Positions 50,964-61,469 of a stretch of 64,000 bases of DNA are shown here, one piece after another. How positions within the stretch are numbered: the stretch's first letter is position 1; every line of letters starts with the position of its first letter. The stretch is from Sorghum bicolor (Eukaryota > Streptophyta > Magnoliopsida > Poales > Poaceae): the NCBI RefSeq assembly GCF_000003195.3, contig NC_012872.2, forward strand, positions 56,773,695-56,837,694, read 5' to 3'. The notes under the pieces are model-generated. The model was given only the letters and a program-made list of their open reading frames with translations, was not told the DNA's origin and ran no database searches. The translations under genes were made by a program, and so were the position numbers.

Positions 50964-53900
50964 TGTGGCAGAACCTCCTGAATTAAGTGGCCCACATGCA
51001 CCCATCATTGTCTCAAAGACTTCTGATTGGCGTGCACGAGTTCCAAATGACTCAAGAAGTCTGTCGGGTGTCCTCGGGAAACCCGAATCATCCACGTTAC
51101 ATCCTTTCCAGGAATTCCCTCATTAAGCATTACAGTCTTACAACATTTTTATAGATAAGATAAATCAGAGTAAAAGCGGAAAGGTTATATAACATAGATT
51201 GAATCTTAAGTTCAAAGGTTACAAACCATAAGTATTTATTACACAAAAGGTTCGGAACTTTATATTACATAAACCATAAGTCACACAACAAGTTTTACTT
51301 GCCCAAGGTCACACATCAGATTCATCATCATCACTTTCCTCCACAAGAGTGAAGTAACAACGACCATCAAAAGGCTGATCAAAAGGTTCACCTGCAACAG
51401 GGGTTAATAAACCCTGAGTACAAAAGTACTCAACAAGACTTAACCGACTAGAAAAGAGGTGAAGACTCAGGTATGCAGGCTATATGGATTCAAAGTAAGG
51501 TTTTAGCAAGATCAAAACATTTCTTTTGCATAAAGGCTTACTAAGAGCAAAACCTACTTTCCAGTTTTATCTCAAGATCATTATTTATGACTAACCACAA
51601 TTATTATCAAACTTTCTTAAGCATACCACCTCTTTCTTATACCAAAGATCCATTTATTACTACGATGATGGTGTGAGGATTGAGGCTCCATATCCGAGGA
51701 AACACGGCGATTCGAATCGATTAAACCCAGCTGGGGATTCAGTACCACACGACATATGTAGAACTTAATCTTGCATATGTCAACCTTTTCTATAGATCCT
51801 CCCATACAAGAACGGGTCCAGCATCACCCGAGAGTACAGTACACCACCATCCTACAGCCAATCTAGATGTTTCCCGGTCATCTCAGATCCGTAAGGTGGG
51901 TACACGCTACTCTCGCCATCTCTCCACTCCCAGTACGCGGTTAGCCGTTCTCAAGTATCGGAATAGCTATAGGTAAGGCTTACCATCGCATGTGGGCTGT
52001 ACTCAAAGGTCTCAATCACAGCAGGCCACCAACGGAACGGTCCTTAATCGACACAGTTGGAGACACTACTTTAAGACTCCATTCTTAAAGCAAGTCCACC
52101 GACCGGTCTCAAGTTGAAACATTATTGACCATAAAAGTATTCCACAACAACCCTTCAAACTTTCTCATTTGAAAACCTATCTAATAAGCAGGGCTAAGCA
52201 TACTAAGTATTTTCATAAAACAAGTATCAAAGTTAATATTGAAATCATCAAGGTAGATAATGCAGCAAATAGGATTCACTCAACTCCTATTCACCTAATG
52301 CATCATATTAACTCAAGTGATATAAATAACTTTATGAAAATACAAGGATAGGGTTTAATATCCGGTGCTTGCCTTGGTGGGAAGGGAAGTCCGACAACTC
52401 AGCAAAACCAGATGGATCCACAAACTCACAAGCAACCCACTGAGGATCAGATTCCTCCAGAGCGTAGTCTACACGTAAAAGTGCATATGCATGATTAATG
52501 AGACACTCATGACATGGTAAAGACAGGTTACATGTTCTTGGATGATAACAACAAACATAACTACCTCGAGTACAACTTACCTTCACGGTATAGAAACAAA
52601 CTAACTTAGTTAACAAAGCATAGATTACCACTAAGCAAATTTTATCATCTTCATTAAGTAATGTTGTGTAGCTATCAGACAACAAAGATCATTTATATGA
52701 AATATTCCATAACCAGGGAGCATATCATGCTAAGTAACTACTGGTTATCAATCAATCCCAAAGATCAAACAAAACCTAAAATGATTAGGTTTTCTATTTC
52801 TTTTATATATCATTTTTAAATAACCATTAATATGAAACAGATCATACTTTATTAAACAGTTCTGAAATTAATCATGAAGCTAGATAACAGTAACACAAGT
52901 TCACATGTCAAATTTCATGATTTTTGGATATACTTATAAATTATTAAAAATCATGGAAGGTTTATTTATTAATAAAAAGAGGCAATTTATATATACATGA
53001 AAGTTACCAGAAAATAGAATCTAATATTTTTCCTGTGTTCTACTTATTTTATAGAACCTACACAAAATTTTTATAATTTTTGGATCAGCACATAATTTAT
53101 TATACAAAATCAAACATACATCATAATTTTACATAAAAGAAAAAAGAAACAAACATTGTGCTCCTTCGGCTGGCCCGCTTGGCTTTGGCCCAAGCCGGCC
53201 CGTATGCTGCCCGCGCCCTGCGCCCTCTCTCTCACGCAGTCGCTGACGGGGTAGCCCCACCCGTCAGCTCTTCCTTCCTCGCGCGCGGCGGCTCTGCCGC
53301 AGTTCCGGCCGCCGCTGGCGAGGCCTGAGCTCGCGCTAGGGTGCGCAACAGCTTCGCGTCGATCCCGCGACTCCACTGCTATGCCTTAAGCACGCTCTAC
53401 CCCCTTCTTCCCACCTCGGCCGCGCGAATGGCGGACGGCCATGGCGGTCACCCGTAGACCGGCCATTAGAGTTCGGTAGAGCGCAAACGAATGGGACAGG
53501 GAGGTTCGGGGAGGATTAAGGAGCACGGTGCTCACATTGCGGGGCTCGGGGAGGTAGCCGAGACTGTTGGCGACGGAGACGGTGCCATCGGGCGGGCGCT
53601 CCGAGCTCAACGACGTCGTTCCGACGATCCTGCTCGCGTCCAAGGAAAAAGAGAGAGCGCATGAGTTGCAGGACAGCATGGCGAAGCTCCAACGTCTCTC
53701 ACCTCGACTCAAAACCTTACGGAGTGGCCTGGCCACGACGAAGCTCCCACGGTGGCGCTCTGTCGCCGGCGGAGAGGAAGACAACGAATTCCGGTGCTCT
53801 GGTGCGAAAGAGAAAGGAAGGATGGGTTCGGGAGATGCACGAGGAGGTAACAAATATGGGTCCACGGTGAATTTGGATATGGATTAACGGTTATGGCGAA

Positions 53901-54824
53901 TTTGGATTTGGACGAGGCGATGCCCTTCGGTGCTCCGGTGGCAAAACGGCGTCGGTGAGCGCAAGAGAGGAAGACACGTCGCGCTCCACTTCGCCAACAG
54001 CTGCTTCCTTTTGCCACGGACTCGAGCACACGCTTGGACGAGGTAAAACGGTGGCCTTACGCTGGCAATCACCGATCCAGACCCGGCTGTCCACCGCCAT
54101 GAACAGAGACAGGAGCACATCCTCCCTTTTTCCCGATTGCCCTTTCTGAAATTACAAAATTACTTTGACTTTTTGAATAGAAGATGAAAATATGTCGAAA
54201 TATCAAATGCTCAGAATAAAGTTCTGAACATCTTTTATTTTTGCAGCATATACAAAATATACTTAGATTTTGAATTAGGGTTTGAAAACCAAAAAGAGGC
54301 TTTAAAGGGGCAAAACTGTATTTTTAAAATTACTTTTGATTTTGTATGAAAACTTGAAAAATGTTATACATCAAAGTTGATCCTTATCACAAATGGAGCA
54401 ACTTTGCTTTTTGAAGCATATCCAAATTCTTTTTAGATTTTGAACTATGCAAAAAGGAACTAAATATGTTTTTTAAATTATTTAAATTATTTACTTGAAT
54501 TTCAACCAAATTTGGAATTATAACTCAAGATGACTTGACACATGTTCAAAATACACCTTTGAGACATAATACCAGGTTTGATCCAAAATTCAATTATTGT
54601 ATAAGAAAATTACCAAAATACCCTTTTGAGCACAAGAACACTAATCCCATAACATAAAAGCATAACTATGGTTTCAAACTTAAACACACCTTATCCTCTA
54701 AGCACAAGCATGAGAAATTAAACTTATTTTTAGTGAATGCATATTTAGGTTATCAACTCAGATGAAATGCCAGTGCATATGATGACAGGTCAGATTTTAG
54801 TCTGCTTAACACCAGAGTGTTACA
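50964..54824 (-). repeat. 5' LTR of the chromovirus
   Basis: A 3,861-bp LTR, almost identical to 30,352-34,158. It has about 60 extra bases at 53,160-53,220 relative to the other copy. Minus-strand frames of 159 codons (53,386-53,865 here, 32,720-33,199 in the other LTR) are shared only because the LTRs are young. No domain is recognisable. Confidence 0.95.
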
Positions 54825-54866
54825 GGTTTCGGGTCTCGGGTACCCATTGCCATCTTTATGTAAAAA

Positions 54867-55057
54867 CCACTTCTTTTGTCTTAGTTGTTCGCTGCCCTCA
54901 ATCATCACCCTCTCTTCTCACTCGCTCTCTAGGAGACTGATCGTTGTTCTCACTTGCTCTCCTAGGAGGTCGTTATCTCTCTCAGCCTTGGAGGTTGGTG
55001 ACCTACATATGTCGTCTCTCCTCCCTCCCTCCACCGGATGCCACCCACACTCCCAAA
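54867..55057. other. Intergenic DNA between two hAT-like elements
   Basis: A short unique-looking stretch ending in the target duplication CTCCCAAA (55,050-55,057). No gene seen. Confidence 0.5.
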
Positions 55058-55593
55058 TATAGATGGCAACGGGCACATTACCCGTGGGTGCGAGATATAT
55101 AGACCCGCACTTGCGGGTTGAGTTCCAAACCCGCACCCGCACCCGCACCCGTAATCCGACACGGGTAGAAGCCTAGACCCACGCACGTACCCGCGGGTAT
55201 AAAATACCCGCGGGCGTACCCACGAACCTGTATAATAATAAATTAATAATACATGCATAGATTATAGAAAGGAGTTTAAGTATGAAAATCAAAACTACCT
55301 AGTATTATACCAACATAAAAATGGTTCTCTTATATATAAATAGATATGAGGGAGGAAATCATAAAACTATGTTGTTTTATATATATATAGTATAAGAAGG
55401 GGCCTACGTATCACGAGGTTGGAGCGGGTTTGCGGGCACGGGTATAAGTTTTTTATGCCCATAAGTTTTTACCTGTTGAGTTCAACTACAAACCCGCATC
55501 CACACCCGCGGGCACAAAGTTGTACCCGTACCCTCACTCTACCGAGTTTTTATCCACGGGTACGCGAGTAATCTGTACCCGTTGCCATCTTTA
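55058..55593. mobile_element. hAT-like MITE, complete
   Basis: A 536-bp element with left end TATAGATGGCAACGGG and right end CCCGTTGCCATCTTTA. It is flanked by CTCCCAAA and CTCCCAAG (7 of 8 identical). The interior is built from ACCCGC/GCGGGT phrases, as in the element split by the chromovirus. Both belong to one family. Confidence 0.9.
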
Positions 55594-55601
55594 CTCCCAA
55601 G

Positions 55602-56192
55602 ACCCCAACTCTCTCTCTCTCCAACCATTCGATGCTCCTAGTTATAGCACCATCCTCTTAACCGACGACACGAGGACACAAGGATGGGTCGATGACGATA
55701 ATAGTGGTGCGATGGCAACAATGAGGCCACTCCTCGTGCAAAGTTGTAGTGGCCAGGCCAACACAAGCATGTCGAGCTGTTGTGCACATAGTGTTGATGC
55801 AACATGAGTATAGGCCATAGGGTCGCGCTAGGGCTAAGATGTACTACATGGCATGACACATATGACACTACATGGCACAGATAAAGGAAGTGTCCAATAG
55901 TGTGCGTGCCCGAAGTGTCAGAACTGAGCCACCCATTTGTTGTTTGACCATCTATATTCACGACGAGCACAATGACCATGCCTTTCTCAGCCTGTCCATC
56001 ATGTGAGGGAGTCTGCTGGTAATGAACTAACTCAAGGATTCTCCTAATGACCTATTTAAAAGGAAGGGGTCAAGTGCCAACCCGTTGCGTGTTGTGGGAG
56101 TGCGTGACCCTAACGCCACATTGTTCTTTGTCACGCTGCGTGCCTTCTTCCTCGTTGGCATGTCCTTCCTCCCCCCACCCTGTCTTGTTCCC
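55602..56192. other. Intergenic DNA, no supported gene
   Basis: No recognisable gene or element end. It borders the LTR that starts at 56,193. Confidence 0.5.
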
Positions 56193-56654
56193 TGTCGACG
56201 AAAGCTGGTCGGCAGTCTACCTTGGGGTATACCCACGGTAGTAGTTTATCGGTAGACGGTGCGCAAACTACGAACTCGATGGTGACGCAAGACACGAGCG
56301 AGCTTTTTATCCAGGTTCGGCCGCCGAGTTGGCGTAATACCTATGTCCTGCGTCTGATTGTATTGATTTGTGTTGAGAGAATAATCGTGTCCTAGGGGGG
56401 GTCCCTTGCCCCTCCTTATATAGTCCGGAGGGCAAGGTTACAGATCTGGAAACTAATCCTAGTCGGTTACAATTGCCATAGATAGTTCGATATCAATTCC
56501 TATTCTAACCGACTAGAATCCTGCTTGATCTTCACGGCTTGTTCCCTTGCGCGAAACTCCAAGCTGTCGGATCAAGCTTTGAGCTTGTCTCGTAATGGGC
56601 CAAGTCTCCTGGCCCAAGTCTAGCCGTAAGGGTATAGGGGTTTATACCCCCACA
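56193..56654 (-). repeat. 3' LTR of the Tat element
   Basis: A 462-bp unit reading TGTCGACGAAAGCTGG to TTATACCCCCACA on the plus strand, so on the coding strand it starts TGTGGGGGTATAAACCCC. It begins TG and ends CA. The boundary is inferred from the terminal dinucleotides and the change to the repeat-rich 3' region, since the partner LTR is outside the window. Confidence 0.75.
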
Positions 56655-57175
56655 GCTAGTCCCCGAGCACCATGTATTGTGAAGTAACACGCCATCTTGA
56701 GCTTCTTCGACCAATGAAATTTTGACATCTTCAATCAGCATGAAATTCACCCAGACAGTTGCGATGGTATTTTGACCAAATCTAAACATATTTGATCAAC
56801 ATTGACATCGAAGAAGCCAATTGTTCGAAGAATGCATGGTGCTCTTGAGAAAAAATATTTCCTTCCTCGTGAAGTGTGCCCACTTTACTTTTCTAAAAAG
56901 TATAGTCTTTAAAAAAGCAAGCATATTCACCGCAAGGTGAAGTGTGCCCACTTAGTCCCCGAGCCTGGTAGTAGGTGACGTAGGCACGTGGTGCCAGGGT
57001 CTAAAAAGAAAATCATAGAAATTCTACAACTGAGATGCATCGCCAGATGCATCGTACCGATGTAGTCCCCGAGCTTGCTGGAAGGCGAAGTATGAGCCTT
57101 GTAGCAAGGTCTAAAAAATTGAATTTACCAGTCCCCAAGCATATCATGCTCATCTGCAATTGAATAGAGAAATCA
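56655..57175 (-). other. 3' non-coding region of the Tat element
   Basis: Scattered AGTCCCCGAGC phrases and AT-rich sequence, no open frame of note. It precedes the ordered repeat array. Confidence 0.6.
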
Positions 57176-57628
57176 ACCAGTCCCCGAGCTTATAACGCTC
57201 GGTGGTCGGTACAGTCCCCGAATTCTCAAATTGGTGGGCTGGTCGACCAGTCCCCGAGCGTATAGTGCTCGATGGTCGGTGCAGTCCCCAAGCTCTCAAA
57301 TTGGTGGGCTGGTCGACCAGTCCCCGAGCGTATAGTGCTCGGTGGTCGGTGCAGTCCCCAAGCTCTCAAATTGGTGAGCTGGTCGACCAGTCCCCGAGCG
57401 TATAATGCTCGGAGATCGATACAGCCCGCTGATTCCCGAACTAATAGACTAGGCGACCAGTTCCCGAGCATCAAGCGCTCGGCGGTCGGTGCAGTCCCAA
57501 CAAATTTAACGACCAGTCCCCGAGCATCAAGTGCTCGGTGGTCGGTGCGTTCCTTGAAGTTCCGAGTTGATAGACTTGACGACCAGTCCCCGAGCATCAA
57601 GTGCTCGGTGGTCGGTTCAGTCCTTGGA
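57176..57628. repeat. 70-bp tandem repeat array with internal hairpins
   Basis: ACCAGTCCCCGAGC starts at 57,176, 57,246, 57,316, 57,386, 57,456, 57,512 and 57,582, a period of 70 with one 56-base unit. Each unit contains a dyad such as CCGAGC-(GTATAGT)-GCTCGG or CCGAGCA-(TCAAG)-TGCTCGG, and an outer pairing of ACCAG with CGGTGGTCGG. The units have diverged and are not a CRISPR. Confidence 0.92.
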
Positions 57629-57913
57629 TTGTTGACACTCTACCATGTTCTGTCTGCTTGTCTTGAAAAATTTTACCACATAAAGGTTGACGTGACGAGA
57701 CCTCCTGACGGGATGTCGGATGGCAGCATGAAAAGTTGCGCCTGGCAACTGTACAGCCGCCCTTTGCGCGGTTTGAGAAAAGGAAACCATCAATTTGTAC
57801 GAAAACTCCGCCGCATTAATTGTCGATAACCATTGAAAACCGAAGCGCCGCGTCCGCCGTATGGCCCGCCCACTTCCCAAGAATGCGGGAAGTGGGAGGG
57901 GTGGAGTTGCGGT

Positions 57914-57921
57914 TTATAAAA
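57914..57921 (+). promoter_or_regulatory. TATA box of the antisense gene in the Tat element
   Basis: TATAAAAT lies in a GC-rich context about 115 bases upstream of the start codon at 58,032. The spacing fits a start site near 57,945 and an ~85-base leader. Confidence 0.6.
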
Positions 57922-58031
57922 TCCTAACATTAACCCCGCATTGCTTACCCTGCCATTGCCTTCAAGCTTTCTGCTCTCGCCTTCTTCAACCACCTGCACC
58001 CTCCTAGCTTGAAATCGCTCCCGCATCTCCA

Positions 58032-61000
58032 ATGGCGAAGAGCGACTCCAAGAAGAGGGCCGAGCTGATGGCCAAGGAATGGAAGAAATCCCGCAGTACC
58101 GCAAAGTCCCTCGGTGACCTCGTCAATATGGGACTGCTGCACAGCCCGGAGCTCGGCGGCTGGAGAGCGCCTGAGGGGGAGAGCTACCCCGACCCCCGCA
58201 CCGGTGAGATCATAGTGTTCGAAGATTTCCTTAAGAGGGGTTTTGGGGTGCCTGTTCATCCTTTTCTTCAAGGTCTTCTTTTGTATTATGAGATCGGGAT
58301 TTGCAATCTGCACCCGAACTCAATTCTTCTCATTTCCACTTTTATCCATCTGTGCGAGGCCTATGTTGGCATAGAGCCGCACTTCGATCTCTTTCGCTAT
58401 ATTTTTTGTTTAAGAAAAAAGGGAGCGGTTGGAGGCTCCAAGGTTGCAGGTGGAGTATACCTCAACCTTCGCGACGGGATGAAGAACCGTTATCTGCACT
58501 GCCCATGGAACACTTCCCTAACCGAATGGTACAAGAAGTGGTTCTACATCAGGGAAGAACCGGGCAGCTCCACGTTCTGCGACGTGGGGTACATACCCGA
58601 GAAGAGGATAAGCTGGACCAACCGCCCAGAGTTCGACGGCCAAGTGGCGGACCTGATGAAGCTGATCGACTGGTCGCGCTTGAACGGGCTGGGCGTGGTC
58701 GGCAACTTTGTATGTCGTCGGGTGATGCCCTGCCAGAAGAGGGTGCATTCGGCATACGAGTATGTCGGGAGCCTGGACCCGACCAGGATGCGGTCTGAGG
58801 TCTTGGAGAAGGCAGAGGTGCAGCAGCTGTTGAACGAGCTGTTCAACTTCGCGGACGGGGGCTTCGTCCGTGGCAGTGATCGGGTGCAAGCCTTCAAGTT
58901 GGGGCGACCAGCACCTAAGGTATCTTACCAGTTATTTCTCCTTAGCAGTTATTATTGTCAGCTGCTGACTTGTCTTTGTTACTTTTGCAGATCGGAGATG
59001 TTGACCGGTGCACAGTGTATGTGTCATTGGCGCCTGGGATGGAGAATCCCGCAGGGGAGGATCCGCCGGTGGAGGACGCTGCTCGGTGTGATCGGTACAC
59101 CAGCAGTGAAGAGGAGCAAGCCCGTCCGGCCCCAACCACCGAGGAGAGAGTGGCGGGGAAAAGGCCGTTAGCTGCAGATCCTTCGCCTGCGCCGACACTG
59201 CCGGCAGAGAGCAGCCAAGCGTCAAAGCGCCGTCGGCTCGTCCGGATCACCGACGATGACGACGAGGAGGAGGAGGCCGCACCATCGCTGGTCCGAAGGC
59301 CTCGTAGCCGCCCGGATAGTGCACCGACCACTACTGATCGGGTGGCCAGCGACCCTCCTGCGCCGCATGTTATGGAAACGGGGGCGCAGGTTCCGACCGG
59401 CAGGGCTAGGAGGAGGTTCACCGCGGCCCATCGTCGATCAGACCTGTGAGTGTTCAACTTACGTACTTTGGCGATTGTTTTTGTTTTTTTTTTGAAAATG
59501 CTGCTTTGTTCTTTAGCGCGGCGTCGGACGTCAACCCCGACCACGCCGCCGACCAGAGGGTGGCCGAGCCTGCTTGTGCCGCTGAGGACGCCACGCCGCA
59601 GACCACAGATCAGCCTGCGGCGACGGCTGCTGCTACAGGCGCGGAGGGAGAGTCTGCCCCGGCGAGTGTCGCGGCGAGCACTCCGCTGAGGGATGGGGAG
59701 GCAGCAAGGACCGCTCCTCCGAGTAGCGTCGCGGAAGGGGAAGACAGAGCCCCAACCCCTCCCCCTGCCGAAGAGAGGGGAGTCCCAACTCCACCCCGGG
59801 CGGGGGCCTCTTCGTCCGCAGGCTCCCCTGGCCTGGTCCAGGGGCCGGTGATGCCTGCGACCACGACTGGTGGCGTTGCGGCGAACGAGGAAACCCAGGC
59901 GGCCTCCGACGACGAGGTGGAGGAGATAGAAGGTCGCCCCCGTGATGGCCGCCAGCATGTGTACGTGTGGCGCCAACGCGGGGACCACTTCATCGGGCAC
60001 GAAGAGCTCGCGGAGACGGAGGAGGCCGACAGGGTAGAGCGCGCGGCCAAGCGTCTCGTGGATGAAGTCAAGGTAGGTGGTCTGTGCATTGTTCAGCAGA
60101 TATATGTAGCGCTCCTATGCTCAAGATATGTGTTTCCTTGTAGGGCGCGATGAAAACGACGAAGTACCGAAAACGGTGCTTCGACCAGATCGAGGGCATA
60201 GTGGCCGAGAATAAGGCCTTATCCTCGGAGGTGGACTGGCTGCGGTCCGAAGTTGGTGAGAAGGTGGCCGAGATGAGTGCTCAGGAGGAGCGCCGTCTCG
60301 AGCTTACTCGGCGCCTAGCCGATGAGTATCGGCAAAGGACAGGTCAGTTGCATTCTCCGAATAGCTGCATATAGCTGTGTGATTAGATCTGCTCACCAGG
60401 AATGTGTTATTGTAGGCTTGGAGGAAGAGGTTCCTCGCATCCGACAAGAGAAAGAACAGCTCAGCCAAGAGCTTGCCGGGGCGCTGGAGGCCGGGCGCCG
60501 AGCAGGAGAGGAGCTGGACCGGAGGGACCGGGAGCTGTCTGGTAATACGCGCCGCTCCCGTTGTTTGCCGCTTATCGCCCGTTTCGATATGTTGAAGCTA
60601 ACATCTTGCTTGATTATCAGTGCTCAAAGCGAACACCAAGAAGCACCTAGACGAGCTGGTCAAGGATCGGGACTCCTGGAAGGTTAATTGTTGTAGGATC
60701 TGGAAAGGAGTATCCCCGGTCCTGGACTTGATCAGCGCCGAGCTTCCGGAGAGCCAGCCCCGCGCGCCAAGACTGACGCCAGTGGAAAAGGCGCAACGGG
60801 CGTGGGACTGGCTCCAGCAGTTCGTGAAGGACGCCGGGGAGTTTGCTGGCGCGCATATCCTCAGCATGGTGCGTGCCCACTACCCCCTGGTCGACTTGTC
60901 CAGGCTGGAGATGGGGTACCCCAAAGAAGTCGGCCCGCAGGAGGCGGACGAGCTTAGGGCTAGACTGCTAGACTTGTCGTCGACGGTGATCGGCGACATC

Positions 61001-61120
61001 AATCTATGCGGGACGGCCACTCCCCCCGACCAGCCGGGTTCAGACAGGTCGGCCAGGGAGTTATCGGGGGCGTCCATTGCCGGAGATGGGCGGTCGACGC
61101 CTGCGGTCTCGACCAGCTAG
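58032..61120 (+). CDS. Antisense six-exon gene in the Tat element (PF04195-like 'putative gypsy type transposon' protein)
   Basis: The gene runs opposite to the element's pol. Exons are 58032-58919, 58991-59445, 59517-60072, 60144-60342, 60416-60541 and 60621-61120. Every intron (71-79 bp) is GT-AG, and phases 0, 2, 0, 1, 1 agree on both sides. The total is 2,724 nt, one open frame of 907 codons ending TAG. Residues 1-296 (FEDFLKRGFGVPVHPFLQGL, PHFDLFRYIF, WFYIREEPG) resemble the plant Transposase_28/PF04195 family, found as antisense ORFs in Tat elements. The centre (about 300-600) is proline/alanine/acid rich with a basic patch SKRRRL and an acidic run, suggesting a nuclear protein. Exons 4-6 encode a coiled coil (about 640-755) and a helical C-terminus. 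It has its own TATA box and poly(A) signal. Function is unknown. It stays open while the element's pol has a stop. Confidence 0.88.
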
Positions 61121-61265
61121 GCGCCGGTGGCCCCGACCCCTTCGTCCGGGCAGCAAGGCCAAGCGGGTGATCAGCCCGAGCAGTAGGCCAGTAGAGTAGT
61201 CTGTAGGAGTAGACTAGTGACTGCCCGTCAGGGTATTTATTGTAAACTTTGTATGTAAAGTTTGT

Positions 61266-61271
61266 AATAAA
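61266..61271 (+). terminator. Poly(A) signal of the antisense gene
   Basis: AATAAA lies about 145 bases after the stop at 61,120, preceded by TGTA-rich sequence (TTGTATGTAAAGTTTGT), typical of plant 3' ends. Confidence 0.6.
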
Positions 61272-61469
61272 GCTTGCTTTTGTCATGACTGTTATTTTGA
61301 GCGCTGTGAAGTTATCTGAGTGACGTGTCACTGTGTTTGATTCATTTCCGTCTCAGAGGACATTGTTGCTCTTTGCCGGAAGCTCTGCGTGTAAACAAAG
61401 TATAGCCAAAAAGAAGAAACTTTTATTATTGCCAACTATAAGAGACTTACAAGCAAAAGTTACTAGAAC

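Larger units (their letters stand above)
30352..54824 (-). mobile_element. Ty3-gypsy chromovirus (Tekay/Del type), nested host of other insertions
   Basis: Two long direct repeats (30,352-34,158 and 50,964-54,824) begin TG and end CA. They are flanked by the perfect target duplication GGTTT (30,347-30,351 and 54,825-54,829). Coding runs on the minus strand, so the right repeat is the 5' LTR. A tRNAiMet primer site and a polypurine tract sit just inside the LTRs. The order 5' to 3' is an H3-like ORF, gag, protease, RT, RNase H, integrase, chromodomain: the chromovirus order. Removing the solo LTR and the Sirevirus leaves about 13.5 kb. By eye the LTRs differ by about one percent, so insertion was recent. 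Several premature stops show it is no longer autonomous. Confidence 0.95.
29652..54858. mobile_element. hAT-like non-autonomous element split by a gypsy retrotransposon
   Basis: The left end TAAAGATGGCAACAGGTA (29,652) and the right end TACCCATTGCCATCTTTA (ending 54,858) are inverted. They are flanked by a perfect 8-bp duplication TGTAAAAA (29,644-29,651 and 54,859-54,866). Without the 24.5 kb insertion the element is 700 + 29 = 729 bp. Its interior is rich in ACCCG/CGGGT phrases. The TSD length and terminus point to the hAT superfamily. No transposase frame is present. Confidence 0.85.

Noticed and set aside
57176..57628. CRISPR-like repeat array
   Set aside because: Units are contiguous 70-mers without unique spacers, they diverge in sequence, and they sit in the 3' region of a plant retrotransposon.
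58032..61120. An ordinary host gene next to the Tat element
   Set aside because: It lies between the element's LTR and pol, and its first exon resembles the protein family known from antisense ORFs of Tat elements.
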